Assembly: GCA_016719785.1 (NCBI GenBank)
Contig: JADJYJ010000001.1
Span: forward strand, 434,001-498,000
Source: Candidatus Amarolinea dominans
Lineage (GTDB): Bacteria; Chloroflexota; Anaerolineae; SSC4; Amarolineaceae
Reading direction: 5' to 3'
Length of the DNA: 64,000 bases
Below, piece by piece: positions 27,362 through 35,384 of this stretch; position 1 is the first letter of the stretch; each line of letters opens with the position of its first letter. Below the pieces are notes generated by a model. The model was not told where the DNA came from. It was given only the letters and a program-made list of their open reading frames with translations, and did no database searches. The position numbers and the translations under genes are program-made.

Positions 27362-27646
27362 GTGCAAATCATTGACATCCTGTGGCTTCCGGATATCGTC
27401 GAAAAACTAGCGAGTAAGCATGGCATTGAATCGGCCGAGGTCGAAGAGTTATTTGCAGGCCGACCTCAATTTCGACGCATTCAGCGAGGTAAAATACACG
27501 GCGAAGATCTGTACTCAACAATGGGACGAACCGGGTCGGGTCGTTATGTGATCGTCTATTTCATTCGCAAGTCAAGCGGCACGGCCCTGGTCATCAGCGC
27601 CCGTGACATGGACTCGGGAGAACGAAAACAATATGGACGCAAATAA
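27362..27646 (+). CDS. BrnT-like toxin
   Basis: 94 residues starting at GTG. It resembles the BrnT/DUF4258 group of small ribonuclease toxins: ILWLPDIVEKLASKHGIESA, EVEELFAGRPQF, GEDLYSTMGRTGSGRYVIVY and the C-terminal LVISARDMDSGERKQY. The R-D-M and late Arg/Tyr residues lie where the catalytic groups of this fold are expected. It overlaps the next gene by 14 bases, the usual order (toxin first) of this type II toxin-antitoxin class. Confidence 0.8.
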   Translation: MQIIDILWLPDIVEKLASKHGIESAEVEELFAGRPQFRRIQRGKIHGEDLYSTMGRTGSGRYVIVYFIRKSSGTALVISARDMDSGERKQYGRK

Positions 27647-27902
27647 GACGATGGATCTAATCCCTGAAGAATTCGAGAGCCTGGAAGCTGCCGCTGAGTT
27701 CTGGGATACGCACAGCTTGGCCGACTATTGGGGTCAAACTGTGGCAGTGCATTTCGATGTCGAGCTACAGCGCCGTGTTTTCCTGGTGCCGCTGGAATGG
27801 AGTCTGGCCAATCGTTTGATGGCGGCCGCACGCCGGCAAGGTCTCACAGCCGAGACGTTGGCCAACCTTTGGTTGAACGAACACTTACAGCAGGTGGCGT
27901 GA
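27633..27902 (+). CDS. BrnA/CopG-like antitoxin
   Basis: 89 residues from ATG at 27633 (a second ATG at 27651 is possible). The N-terminal part IPEEFESLEAAAEFWDTHSL is a conserved toxin-binding segment. The C-terminal part LANRLMAAARRQGLTAETLA is a ribbon-helix-helix of CopG type that would bind the operator. It overlaps the toxin-like gene and should repress the shared promoter at 27296. Confidence 0.8.
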   Translation: MDANKTMDLIPEEFESLEAAAEFWDTHSLADYWGQTVAVHFDVELQRRVFLVPLEWSLANRLMAAARRQGLTAETLANLWLNEHLQQVA

Positions 27903-28077
27903 GATCGTCTTTACCGCCACTCTACGGCCCTGATTCTTCCTGACACTTCCCACATGCTTCACCACGAACGCTGTCCCCAATAGGCCTGCCTGCAGCAGGG
28001 CGCCCTGACCGCCTCACGCTGATCCGCGTCATCCATCCAAACCTTCGCTGGAACGTCACAAACCCTGCATATGGAAT

Positions 28078-28126
28078 TTGACTTAGTGTATTTTTTACAC
28101 TATAATAATAGTGTAGATTTGACACT
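28078..28126 (+). promoter_or_regulatory. Strong promoter with twin 17-bp operators before the kinase/vWA cluster
   Basis: TTGACT (28078-28083), 17-bp spacer, TATAAT (28101-28106). Two matching palindromes of the form AGTGTA-N5-(T/G)ACACT overlap it: 28085-28101 in the spacer and 28110-28126 at the start site, 25 bp apart. A lone AGTGT half-site lies at 28130. The placement predicts tight repression by a dimeric regulator. The regulator is unknown; neighbouring ACACTA/TAGTGT wording is only loosely like an NrdR box. Confidence 0.65.
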
Positions 28127-28147
28127 AAAAGTGTGAAGGAAACTACC

Positions 28148-29218
28148 GTGAACCAGGCGTTGTCCGAGTTGTTGCAGCAGTTGCGCGCGGCTACCCGCGT
28201 TCAGGAGGTCTTTGGCGCCGCGCATCTGACCTCGGCGCAGGCGCTGAAACGACGCTACCGCGCCCTGGCCGGCCAGGCTCACCCCGATCATCACCCGAAT
28301 GACGCGGCGGCCGCCAACGAGGCGTTCAAGCGGCTGCAGGACTGGTACGAGATGGCGCAGCGGTATGCGGCGGCCGCTGACCCCGCCGCGCCGCTCATCG
28401 CAGCGACCAGTCGCCTGCACCGCTATCGCGGGGACCAGCCGCCGCTGAGCGGCGACCTGTGCGATCTCTATCCGGCCCTGGCCGACGGCGCGCCGGTTCT
28501 GCTCAAAGTGGCGCGGCAGCCAGCCAACCACGATCTGCTGCGCGTGGAAGCGGCGACGCTGGCGCGCCTGGCGCGGGAGCTGGACGGTCAGCCTGTCGCT
28601 GCGCACTTCCCCACGTTGATCGAACATTTCCTGCTGCGCGGCGGCGACGGCGCCTTGCGCCATGTCAACGTCCTGCGCCAGGAGGTTGGTTACGTGACTC
28701 TCGCGGCCGTGCAGGGAGCCTTTCCCGGCGGGCTCTCCCTGGCCGATGCGGCCTGGATGTTCAACCGCATCCTGGCGGCCCTGGGTGTCATCCACGGGCT
28801 GGGGCTGGTTCACGGCGCGCTGACACCTGCGCACGTGTTGGTGCGGCCGGCCGATCACAACGGGCTGCTGCTCGATTGGTGCTATTGTGTGCCGATGGGC
28901 CAGCCGATCAAGGCAATCTCTCCGGCCTATGCCGCCGATTATGCGCCGGAGATCGAAGCACGTCAGCCGGCCACCCCCGCCACCGACCTGTTCATGGCCG
29001 CGCGCTGCCTGCTGCACCTGCTGGGCGGTCAAAACAATCCTGATGACCTGCCGATTGGTGTTCCGCCGGCCATTCGCGCCTTGCTGCGCGCCTGCCTCAT
29101 CCCCTCGCCCCAGCGCCGGGTCAGCGTGGCCTGGGAGCTTTTCGACGATTTCCAGGACATCTTGCAGCAGACTTACGGGGCGCGCACGTTTCGACCGTTT
29201 CACATGCCGTCAGCGTAG
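28148..29218 (+). CDS. J-domain / protein-kinase-like fusion protein
   Basis: 356 residues. The N-terminal J domain (about 15-75) has KRRYRALAGQAHPDHHPND with the HPD motif that stimulates Hsp70. The rest is a degenerate protein-kinase fold: VLLKVARQPANHDLLRVEA has the VxxK-type lysine, GLVHGALTPAHVLV replaces HRD...N with HGA...H, and LLLDWCYCV replaces DFG with DWC. A DLFMAARCLLHLLGG helix follows, as in kinases. It may be a pseudokinase or an unusual kinase. The start is GTG at 28148 with AAGGA upstream; a GTG at 28133 is also in frame. It is the first gene of the cluster and 78 bases before the vWA gene. Confidence 0.78.
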   Translation: MNQALSELLQQLRAATRVQEVFGAAHLTSAQALKRRYRALAGQAHPDHHPNDAAAANEAFKRLQDWYEMAQRYAAAADPAAPLIAATSRLHRYRGDQPPLSGDLCDLYPALADGAPVLLKVARQPANHDLLRVEAATLARLARELDGQPVAAHFPTLIEHFLLRGGDGALRHVNVLRQEVGYVTLAAVQGAFPGGLSLADAAWMFNRILAALGVIHGLGLVHGALTPAHVLVRPADHNGLLLDWCYCVPMGQPIKAISPAYAADYAPEIEARQPATPATDLFMAARCLLHLLGGQNNPDDLPIGVPPAIRALLRACLIPSPQRRVSVAWELFDDFQDILQQTYGARTFRPFHMPSA

Positions 29219-29296
29219 GGCAAACTGGCCGTTTGCCCCAACTTGCCAATAAACGGACTTGCGACAGATCGAGAAAGGATCAGAAAGGACAATCTC

Positions 29297-30289
29297 ATGG
29301 GATACTCGAATTGGAGTGACGCCGCCTATCAGTCGCGGCAGGGCTATCGGCAACAAACACAGCAAACCGCGTTCACCTACGATCAGCAGGTGCGCGCAAC
29401 AGGCATCGTGCAGATTCACGATCAGATGAACCCTTTCGGCAAGATGCGCGAGAGCCGCGACAGCGATCAGCATCCGGATTCGGTTGCCATCGCCGTCCTC
29501 TTCGACGTGACCGGTTCGATGGGCAGTGTGCCCCGCGTCCTGCAAACCAAGCTGGGCAAGCTGATGCGCGTGCTGGTGCAGCGCGGCTACGTCGCGCATC
29601 CGCAGGTCCTCTTCGGCGCAATTGGCGACGCCAACTGCGACAAGATTCCATTGCAAATCGGGCAGTTCGAGTCCGGCCTGGAGATGGATGACGACCTGGG
29701 CAAAATTTACCTGGAAGGCGGCGGCGGCGGCCAGGTGCATGAGACCTACGAGCTGGGACTGTACTTCATGGCCCGCCACACCGCCATGGACTGCTATGAC
29801 CGGCGCGGCCACAAGGGCTATCTCTTCACCATCGGCGACGAGAAGCCCTATCCGGCCGTGCGGCGCAGCCAGGTGCAACATCTGATCGGCGATCACCTGC
29901 TGCTGCGCATTCCGACCGAGGCGTTGGTGGCCGAAGTACAGAAGCGTTACGAATACTTCCACATCATCCCCACCAACACGTCGCATGGCAGCAGCGCGGA
30001 GGTGCAGGCGCGCTGGCGAACGCTGCTTGGCGAGCGCGTACTGCTGTTGGACGACGAGGCGGCCGTGTGCGAAACCATCGCCCTCGCCGTCGGCCTGTGC
30101 GAAGGCACGCTGGACAGTCTCGACACGGCCGGCCAGGACATGCAGAGCGCCGGCTACGATCCCGGCGCGACCGCGGTCGCCATGACGGCGCTCACCCGTT
30201 ACGCGGCGTCGCGGCCGTCAACCCCGGCCGTCATCACCGGCGTTTTACCGGCGATCAAGCACGCGCTGCCCGACGGCCGCTTGATCTAG
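29297..30289 (+). CDS. von Willebrand factor A (vWA) domain protein
   Basis: 330 residues, cytoplasmic. The MIDAS metal site begins AVLFDVTGSMGSVPRVL (DxTGS form, about residue 74), with further residues in GDANCDKIPLQIGQFES and FTIGDEKPYP. The N-terminal part is rich in Gln/Tyr/Ser and looks unstructured. The C-terminal part is helical and ends in a low-complexity Ala/Thr stretch. GAAAGGAC precedes the ATG at 29297. vWA proteins paired with kinases are known from TerY-type phosphorylation modules, and the same pairing is seen here with the gene before it. Confidence 0.85.
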   Translation: MGYSNWSDAAYQSRQGYRQQTQQTAFTYDQQVRATGIVQIHDQMNPFGKMRESRDSDQHPDSVAIAVLFDVTGSMGSVPRVLQTKLGKLMRVLVQRGYVAHPQVLFGAIGDANCDKIPLQIGQFESGLEMDDDLGKIYLEGGGGGQVHETYELGLYFMARHTAMDCYDRRGHKGYLFTIGDEKPYPAVRRSQVQHLIGDHLLLRIPTEALVAEVQKRYEYFHIIPTNTSHGSSAEVQARWRTLLGERVLLLDDEAAVCETIALAVGLCEGTLDSLDTAGQDMQSAGYDPGATAVAMTALTRYAASRPSTPAVITGVLPAIKHALPDGRLI

Positions 30290-30419
30290 GCAATTGAGTC
30301 GCCTGCCTGACCGGACGGCGCTAACGCAGGGGGGCGTGATCTGTCGCAGAGAGCGCCGTCACGCCGGAGGCGTGACCTACGGTTGAGGGGACGTTATTTT
30401 CGCAGCGGGAGAGATCATC

Positions 30420-31763
30420 ATGCAGCAAGCCATTCTGACGGTGGATCTGGGCTTTGGCGATGCGGGCAAAGGCTCGATCGTAGACTACCTGACGCGGCAA
30501 CACGACGCGCACACCGTGGTGCGCTACAACGGCGGCGCCCAGGCCGGCCACCGTGTGGTGACGCCAGGCGCTGCCGGCCAGGCGCACGTCTTCGCCCAGT
30601 TCGGCAGCGGCACGCTGGCCGGCGCGGCCACGCACCTGTCGCGCTTCATGCTGCTGGACCCGTTGGCGATGATGGTCGAAGCGCAGCACCTGCACGAACT
30701 GGGCGTGCCCGATCCGTTCGCTCACACCACCATCGACGCGCGCGCCCTGGTCATCACCCCGTTCCAGCGCGCCGCCAACCGCCTGAAGGAGTTGAGCCGG
30801 GGCGCGGGGCGCCACGGCAGTTGCGGCATGGGCATCGGTGAAACGCAGGCCGACGCCCTGGCTTTTGGCGAGCGTGTGCTGCGCGTGGGCGACCTGGCCC
30901 GGCCCGATGTCCTGCACGATAAACTGCAGTTTCTGCGCGCCGTCAACCTGGCGAAGGCGCCGTTCTTCAGCGACGAACGCCGCGCCGACGCACAAGTCGC
31001 CGCGGAATGGGACATGCTGACCGCGGCCGATTGGGCCGACTGGCTGCTGCCAACCTACGCCGATTTTGCGGCGACGGCGCAGATCGTGCCCGGCGGCCAT
31101 CTCCACGCCATTCTGCGCCAGCCCGGCGCGGTCATCTTCGAAGGCGCGCAAGGCGTGCTGCTGGACGAATGGCGCGGCTTTCACCCGCACACCACCTGGA
31201 GCACCACCACGCTGGCAAACGCCGATCAACTGCTGGGCGAAGCCGCCTACGCCGGCCGCGTCACACGCCTGGGCATCACCCGCGCCTACGCCACGCGTCA
31301 CGGCGCCGGGCCGTTGGTCAGCGGGGATGACAGCCTGACCCGCGCCCTGCCCGATGTCGCCAACGGATTTGGCGCCTGGCAGCGTGACTTTCGCAGCGGC
31401 TGGCTCGATCTGGTGATGCTGCGTTACGCGCGGGATGTGGTCGGCCCGCTCGACGCGCTGGCGGTCACCTGCCTCGATCGCCTGGCTGAGCTGCCGGCCA
31501 TTCAGGTGTGCGATCATTACCGCAGCGGCGACGCCATCATCGAACGGCTGACCCCTGCGCCGGCCCCCTACGATCTCGATTATCAGGCCGCCTTGACGCA
31601 GACCCTGGCGCGCTGCCGACCCGTTCTGACGTCGGTGACAGACGGCGACGCCTTGCTGGCTTTGGCGAGCGCCGCGTTGGGCGTCCCCATCGGCCTGGTC
31701 TCATTCGGGCCTACCGCCGCAGACAAGCAAAGCGTGAGAAAGAGCGTGAGGGGGATGGGATAG
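30420..31763 (+). CDS. Divergent adenylosuccinate synthetase-like (PurA-like) enzyme
   Basis: 447 residues. Family landmarks are kept but altered: LGFGDAGKGSIVDYL (canonical GDEGKG; catalytic Asp kept, Glu to Ala), VVRYNGGAQAGHRV (canonical GGNNAGH; catalytic His kept), HGSCGMGIGET, FEGAQGVLLDEWRGFHPHTT and GITRAYATRHGAGPL. GTP-dependent activation of a purine-like oxo group by phosphorylation is therefore plausible, but the substrate may not be IMP plus aspartate. It is clearly a paralogue, not the housekeeping PurA. GGGAGAGATC precedes the ATG. It follows the vWA gene on the same strand. Confidence 0.8.
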   Translation: MQQAILTVDLGFGDAGKGSIVDYLTRQHDAHTVVRYNGGAQAGHRVVTPGAAGQAHVFAQFGSGTLAGAATHLSRFMLLDPLAMMVEAQHLHELGVPDPFAHTTIDARALVITPFQRAANRLKELSRGAGRHGSCGMGIGETQADALAFGERVLRVGDLARPDVLHDKLQFLRAVNLAKAPFFSDERRADAQVAAEWDMLTAADWADWLLPTYADFAATAQIVPGGHLHAILRQPGAVIFEGAQGVLLDEWRGFHPHTTWSTTTLANADQLLGEAAYAGRVTRLGITRAYATRHGAGPLVSGDDSLTRALPDVANGFGAWQRDFRSGWLDLVMLRYARDVVGPLDALAVTCLDRLAELPAIQVCDHYRSGDAIIERLTPAPAPYDLDYQAALTQTLARCRPVLTSVTDGDALLALASAALGVPIGLVSFGPTAADKQSVRKSVRGMG

Positions 31764-31835
31764 ACTGGCGGACTGGCTGCAGGCGAGACGCCCGCGCTCC
31801 CGGACTTCCAGCCTGTTGCGTTCTCGGTCGGTCAA

Positions 31836-31864
31836 TTGGCGCACGCGCGCTTTTGGGCTATAAT
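31836..31864 (+). promoter_or_regulatory. Promoter for a probably leaderless phosphatase mRNA
   Basis: TTGGCG (31836-31841), 17-bp spacer, perfect TATAAT (31859-31864). The ATG of the next gene starts eight bases after the -10, about where transcription would begin. No ribosome binding site exists. Confidence 0.65.
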
Positions 31865-31871
31865 CGGCCCC

Positions 31872-32816
31872 ATGCCAGCCAACAGACAGACCGCCGCCCG
31901 GCGGATCATTTTTCTCTTTCTCGATGGCGTCGGCCTGGGAAGCGACGACCCGGCCGTCAATCCGCTGGCACGCGCCCATCTACCCACGCTGTCCAATTTG
32001 CTCGCCGGCGCACCGCTGACCGCGTCCAGCGGGCGGGTCACCACGTCGGACGCTTCCCTGACCCCGCTCGACGCCACGCTCGGTGTGCCGGGCCGGCCGC
32101 AGAGCGCCACCGGCCAGGCTACGCTGTTGACCGGCCGCAATGTGCCCCAACTGGTCGGCGAACATTACGGCCCGCGGCCACATGCGCCCGTGCGCACCAT
32201 CGTGCAGGCGGGCACCCTGCTGAGCCAGGTACGCGACGCTGGCAAACGCTTCATCTTCGTCAACGCCTATCCCCCCGGCTATTTCGAGGTGGTGAACCGG
32301 GGCAAACGCGTGCTGTCGGTCATGCCGCTGGCAGCCGTCTCGGCCGGGCAGGCGCTCTTGACGCATGAAGATTTGCTGGCCGGCCGCGGCTTCTCGGCCG
32401 ATTTCACCAACGAGGGCTGGCGCACGCACCTCAGCTTCGCCGATGCTCCGCTGCTGACACCGGAACAGGCCGGACGCAACCTGGCCGCGCTGGCGCAAGC
32501 GTTCGATTTTGTTCTATTCGAGCATTGGCTGACCGATGTGCAGGGGCATAGGCAGGAGATGGACGCGGCCGTAGCCAACCTGGAGGCGTTCGATGGCTTT
32601 CTGGGTGGACTCATCGCAGCCAGTGACCTGGCGCAGACCCTGATCGTGGTCACCAGCGATCATGGCAATGTGGAAGACCTGGGCGTGCGGCAGCATACCA
32701 TGAACGCCGTGCCCGGCCTATTCATCGGCGCCGACCACGCCGCCGTCGCCGCGCAGATGCATGACCTGACCGACCTGGCGCCCGCGCTGCGCCGCGCACT
32801 TGCGTTAACGGACTGA
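31872..32816 (+). CDS. Alkaline-phosphatase-superfamily metalloenzyme
   Basis: 314 residues. Two-metal alkaline phosphatase/phosphoglycerate mutase fold: IIFLFLDGVGLGSDDP provides the first metal ligands, PQSATGQATLLTG the nucleophile region, EHWLTDVQGHRQEMDAA further ligands and VVTSDHGNVEDL the Asp-His pair. The length is well below full iPGM (about 510) and the phosphotransfer cap domain is small, so it is probably a phosphatase or phosphomutase for a small metabolite. It has its own promoter and seems leaderless. It sits between the PurA-like and ATP-grasp genes on the same strand. Confidence 0.85.
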   Translation: MPANRQTAARRIIFLFLDGVGLGSDDPAVNPLARAHLPTLSNLLAGAPLTASSGRVTTSDASLTPLDATLGVPGRPQSATGQATLLTGRNVPQLVGEHYGPRPHAPVRTIVQAGTLLSQVRDAGKRFIFVNAYPPGYFEVVNRGKRVLSVMPLAAVSAGQALLTHEDLLAGRGFSADFTNEGWRTHLSFADAPLLTPEQAGRNLAALAQAFDFVLFEHWLTDVQGHRQEMDAAVANLEAFDGFLGGLIAASDLAQTLIVVTSDHGNVEDLGVRQHTMNAVPGLFIGADHAAVAAQMHDLTDLAPALRRALALTD

Positions 32817-32927
32817 AGCACCGCCGGAGGGTGAAACCCGTCCGGCTACGAGATGCAAGCCCCAGTAAGGGCTACAAGACCGCACTTTGCACTCTGCGCT
32901 TTGCACTTCTGACAGACAGGTTGCTCT

Positions 32928-33875
32928 ATGACAAACCAACTGAAAGTGGGCCTGCTCGTGGGCCGTGAACGTTCCTTTCCTGATGCCCTGATTGCCGAAA
33001 TCAACCGGCGTAACCAGGGGGTGACGGCTGACTACGTCAGCGCCGGCGGGGTAACAATGGATGATCTGCTGGGCTATCGCGTGCTCGTGGATCGCATCTC
33101 GCACGATGTGCCATTCTACCAACCGCTACTCAAATACGCGGTCTTGCAGGGCACTTATGTCATCAACAACCCCTTCTGGCGCATCGCCGACGACAAGTTC
33201 TTCGGCACCGCGCTGGCGCACCGCCTGGGGGTCGCGGTTCCCAAGACCGTCGTCCTGCCCAATCACAGCCACAGCCCGGACGTGTCGAGTGAAAGCCTGC
33301 GCAACCTGATCTACCCGCTGGGCTGGGAACGCATCGTGAACTACGTGGGGCTACCCGCCATTCTCAAGCCTCACTGGGGCGGCGGCTGGCGCCATGTCCA
33401 CCTGGTGCATGACATGGAGGAACTGTGGCGCGCGTATGACAACAGCGGCCGCCTGACCATGATCCTGCAAGAGTACATCCAGTGGGATCAGTACATTCGC
33501 TGCCTGTGCATCGGCCAGGACAACATCCTGCCGGTGCGCTGGGACCCCACCCGGCCCCATTTCGAGCGTTACGCGGGCGGCCACGAACCGTTGGCGCCGG
33601 AATTGCACGGCCGCGTGGTGGCCGATGCGCGTGCGTTGAATCAAGCCCTGGGCTATGACATGAACACGGTCGAATTTGCCGTGCGCGACGGCATCCCCTA
33701 CGCGATTGACTTCATGAACTCCGCGCCCGATTTCGACATCACCTCGCTCACGGTGATCTACTTCGACTGGGTGGTCAACGCGATGGCCGACCTGATCATC
33801 GCCAAAGCCCTGGCGCCAGCCGGTGGGGCGCCCATGCGTTGGGATGCACTCCTGCGTGGCGAGAGCCGCGCCTGA
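32928..33875 (+). CDS. ATP-grasp ligase-like protein (RimK/GshB-like)
   Basis: 315 residues. N-terminal Rossmann-like lobe LKVGLLVGRERSFPDALIAE. The ATP-grasp core has DDKFFGTALAHRLGVAVPKT, a phosphate lysine in LPAILKPHWGGGWRHVH, the adenine-side strand MILQEYIQW and metal ligands in NTVEFAVRDGIPYAIDFMNS. Enzymes of this fold join a carboxylate to an amine or thiol through an acyl phosphate. No signal peptide. It is 54 bases before a second, circularly permuted ATP-grasp gene, so the two probably work in one pathway or complex. The substrates are unknown. Confidence 0.84.
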   Translation: MTNQLKVGLLVGRERSFPDALIAEINRRNQGVTADYVSAGGVTMDDLLGYRVLVDRISHDVPFYQPLLKYAVLQGTYVINNPFWRIADDKFFGTALAHRLGVAVPKTVVLPNHSHSPDVSSESLRNLIYPLGWERIVNYVGLPAILKPHWGGGWRHVHLVHDMEELWRAYDNSGRLTMILQEYIQWDQYIRCLCIGQDNILPVRWDPTRPHFERYAGGHEPLAPELHGRVVADARALNQALGYDMNTVEFAVRDGIPYAIDFMNSAPDFDITSLTVIYFDWVVNAMADLIIAKALAPAGGAPMRWDALLRGESRA

Positions 33876-33929
33876 GATATCGCAGGCCGCGGGCGAATTC
33901 CTCGTGGCCCCCCCAAAGCAGGAGGAAAA

Positions 33930-35384
33930 ATGTCGCTGCAAGCAGCCATTGATTTCTGGCATGAGTTGCTGGCCGCCGATCCGCTGACGACGTGGGAACA
34001 GTTTCAATCCGCCACGCAGACCGATCGGCTCTATTTCGGCACGCGTCCCGTTTGCTCGGTCCTGCGTCCGCATTTCCTTTCCCCGCGGGCCTACAGCTAC
34101 CTGGTGGAAGCGTCGCGCATCGTGCGCGGCGCGTTGGGCAAGGCCTACGACTATCTGTTGACCCACGATGCCTTGCGCGCCAGTCTGGGAGTCAGCAGCC
34201 AGGAGGATGCCCTGCTCGCCCTGGAACCGACGCGTGGGCCTGGCGACTACAGCGGGCGCCTGGACGCGTTCTATCTCGCCGACGCCGTGCCGGCAGCCGG
34301 CCAGCATCCCACGCTCAACTTCGTCGAGTACAACGCGGAAAGTCCCGGCGGCCTGGCTTTTGGCGAATCGCTCAGCGCCATTTTCCGCGGCCTTCCGCTG
34401 TTCGCCGCCTTTGCTCAGCACTACCAGGTGACCTCCTTCGCCCCGCGCCCGCGCATCCTGGCTGAACTGCTGGCCGGCTATCGTGCGTGGGGCGGCCAGG
34501 GTAAGCCGCGCATCGCCATCGTGGACTGGCGCGGCGTGCGCACCTACCGCGAGTTCGAGCTGTGCCAGGACTACTTCCGCAGCCAGGGCTACGACGTCGG
34601 CATCTTCGACCCCGACGAGTTGGAGCAAGCCCCCGACGGCCGCCTGACCGCGGGCGACTTTGCCATTGACCTGGTCTACAAGCGCGTGGTCACGTTGGAA
34701 CTGCTGGCAAAGTATGGCACGGAGCATCCGCTGATGCGAGCCGTCGGCCAACACACCGTCTGCATGGTGAATTCCTTCAACGCGGTGCTGCTCTTCAACA
34801 AAGGCCTCTTCGCTCTGCTCAGCGACAGCGCCTTTCCGCTCGACCTCAGCCCGGTCGAGCGCCTGGTGATTCGACGCCATCTGCCCTGGACGCGGCTGTT
34901 GGTGGATGGCCCCACAAAGGTGGACGGCCGCACCGTGGATCTGCTCGCCTACGCCGCGGCCAATCGAGACAGCCTGGTCATCAAACCGACGAATGACTAC
35001 GGCGGGCGCGGCGTCATCCTGGGCTGGGAGTGTGACCAGGCCGCCTGGGATGCCGCGCTCAGCGCCGGGCTGCAGACGCCGGCCATCGTGCAAAAGCGTG
35101 TGCCTGTGCCGCAGGCGAACTTCCCCAGCATCGTAGACGGCCGGCTTGACCTCTCCCCGCGCCTGGTGGATGTGGACCCCTACGTCTGGGGCTGTGCCGA
35201 CATCGCGGGGGGCGGCGTCCGCCTCAGCACCAGTTCACTGCTCAACGTCAGCGCCGGCGACGGATCCGCCGCGCCGCTGTTTGTGATCGAGCCGGTGATG
35301 CGCGGCCTCGCCTCAACCCCCGACCCCTTCTCCTCTCCGCACAATGGAGAGGAGAAGGGGGGAAGAGGGCGGCTGTTTACCTGA
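33930..35384 (+). CDS. Circularly permuted ATP-grasp ligase-like protein
   Basis: 484 residues of the glutathionylspermidine-synthase-like / circularly permuted ATP-grasp type 2 group. LNFVEYNAESPGGLAFGES carries the Asn-Glu-Ser metal motif. IAIVDWRGVRTYREFELCQD and DLVYKRVVTLELLAK follow, then VIKPTNDYGGRGVILGWE for ATP and VDVDPYVWGCADIAGGGVRL near the end. CAGGAGGAAAA gives a strong start. The last 28 residues after VIEPV read through a palindromic repeat (35324-35360), and the 3' end overlaps the convergent membrane protein gene by 205 bases, so the original stop may have been lost. Confidence 0.84.
   Translation: MSLQAAIDFWHELLAADPLTTWEQFQSATQTDRLYFGTRPVCSVLRPHFLSPRAYSYLVEASRIVRGALGKAYDYLLTHDALRASLGVSSQEDALLALEPTRGPGDYSGRLDAFYLADAVPAAGQHPTLNFVEYNAESPGGLAFGESLSAIFRGLPLFAAFAQHYQVTSFAPRPRILAELLAGYRAWGGQGKPRIAIVDWRGVRTYREFELCQDYFRSQGYDVGIFDPDELEQAPDGRLTAGDFAIDLVYKRVVTLELLAKYGTEHPLMRAVGQHTVCMVNSFNAVLLFNKGLFALLSDSAFPLDLSPVERLVIRRHLPWTRLLVDGPTKVDGRTVDLLAYAAANRDSLVIKPTNDYGGRGVILGWECDQAAWDAALSAGLQTPAIVQKRVPVPQANFPSIVDGRLDLSPRLVDVDPYVWGCADIAGGGVRLSTSSLLNVSAGDGSAAPLFVIEPVMRGLASTPDPFSSPHNGEEKGGRGRLFT

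Noticed and set aside
28085..28126. NrdR box before the J-domain/kinase gene
   Set aside because: The half-site spacing does not match the 16-bp NrdR consensus and no ribonucleotide reductase gene is near.
33351..35093. 580-codon open frame on the minus strand
   Set aside because: Antisense to the two ATP-grasp genes; Gln/His/Arg-rich composition without motifs.
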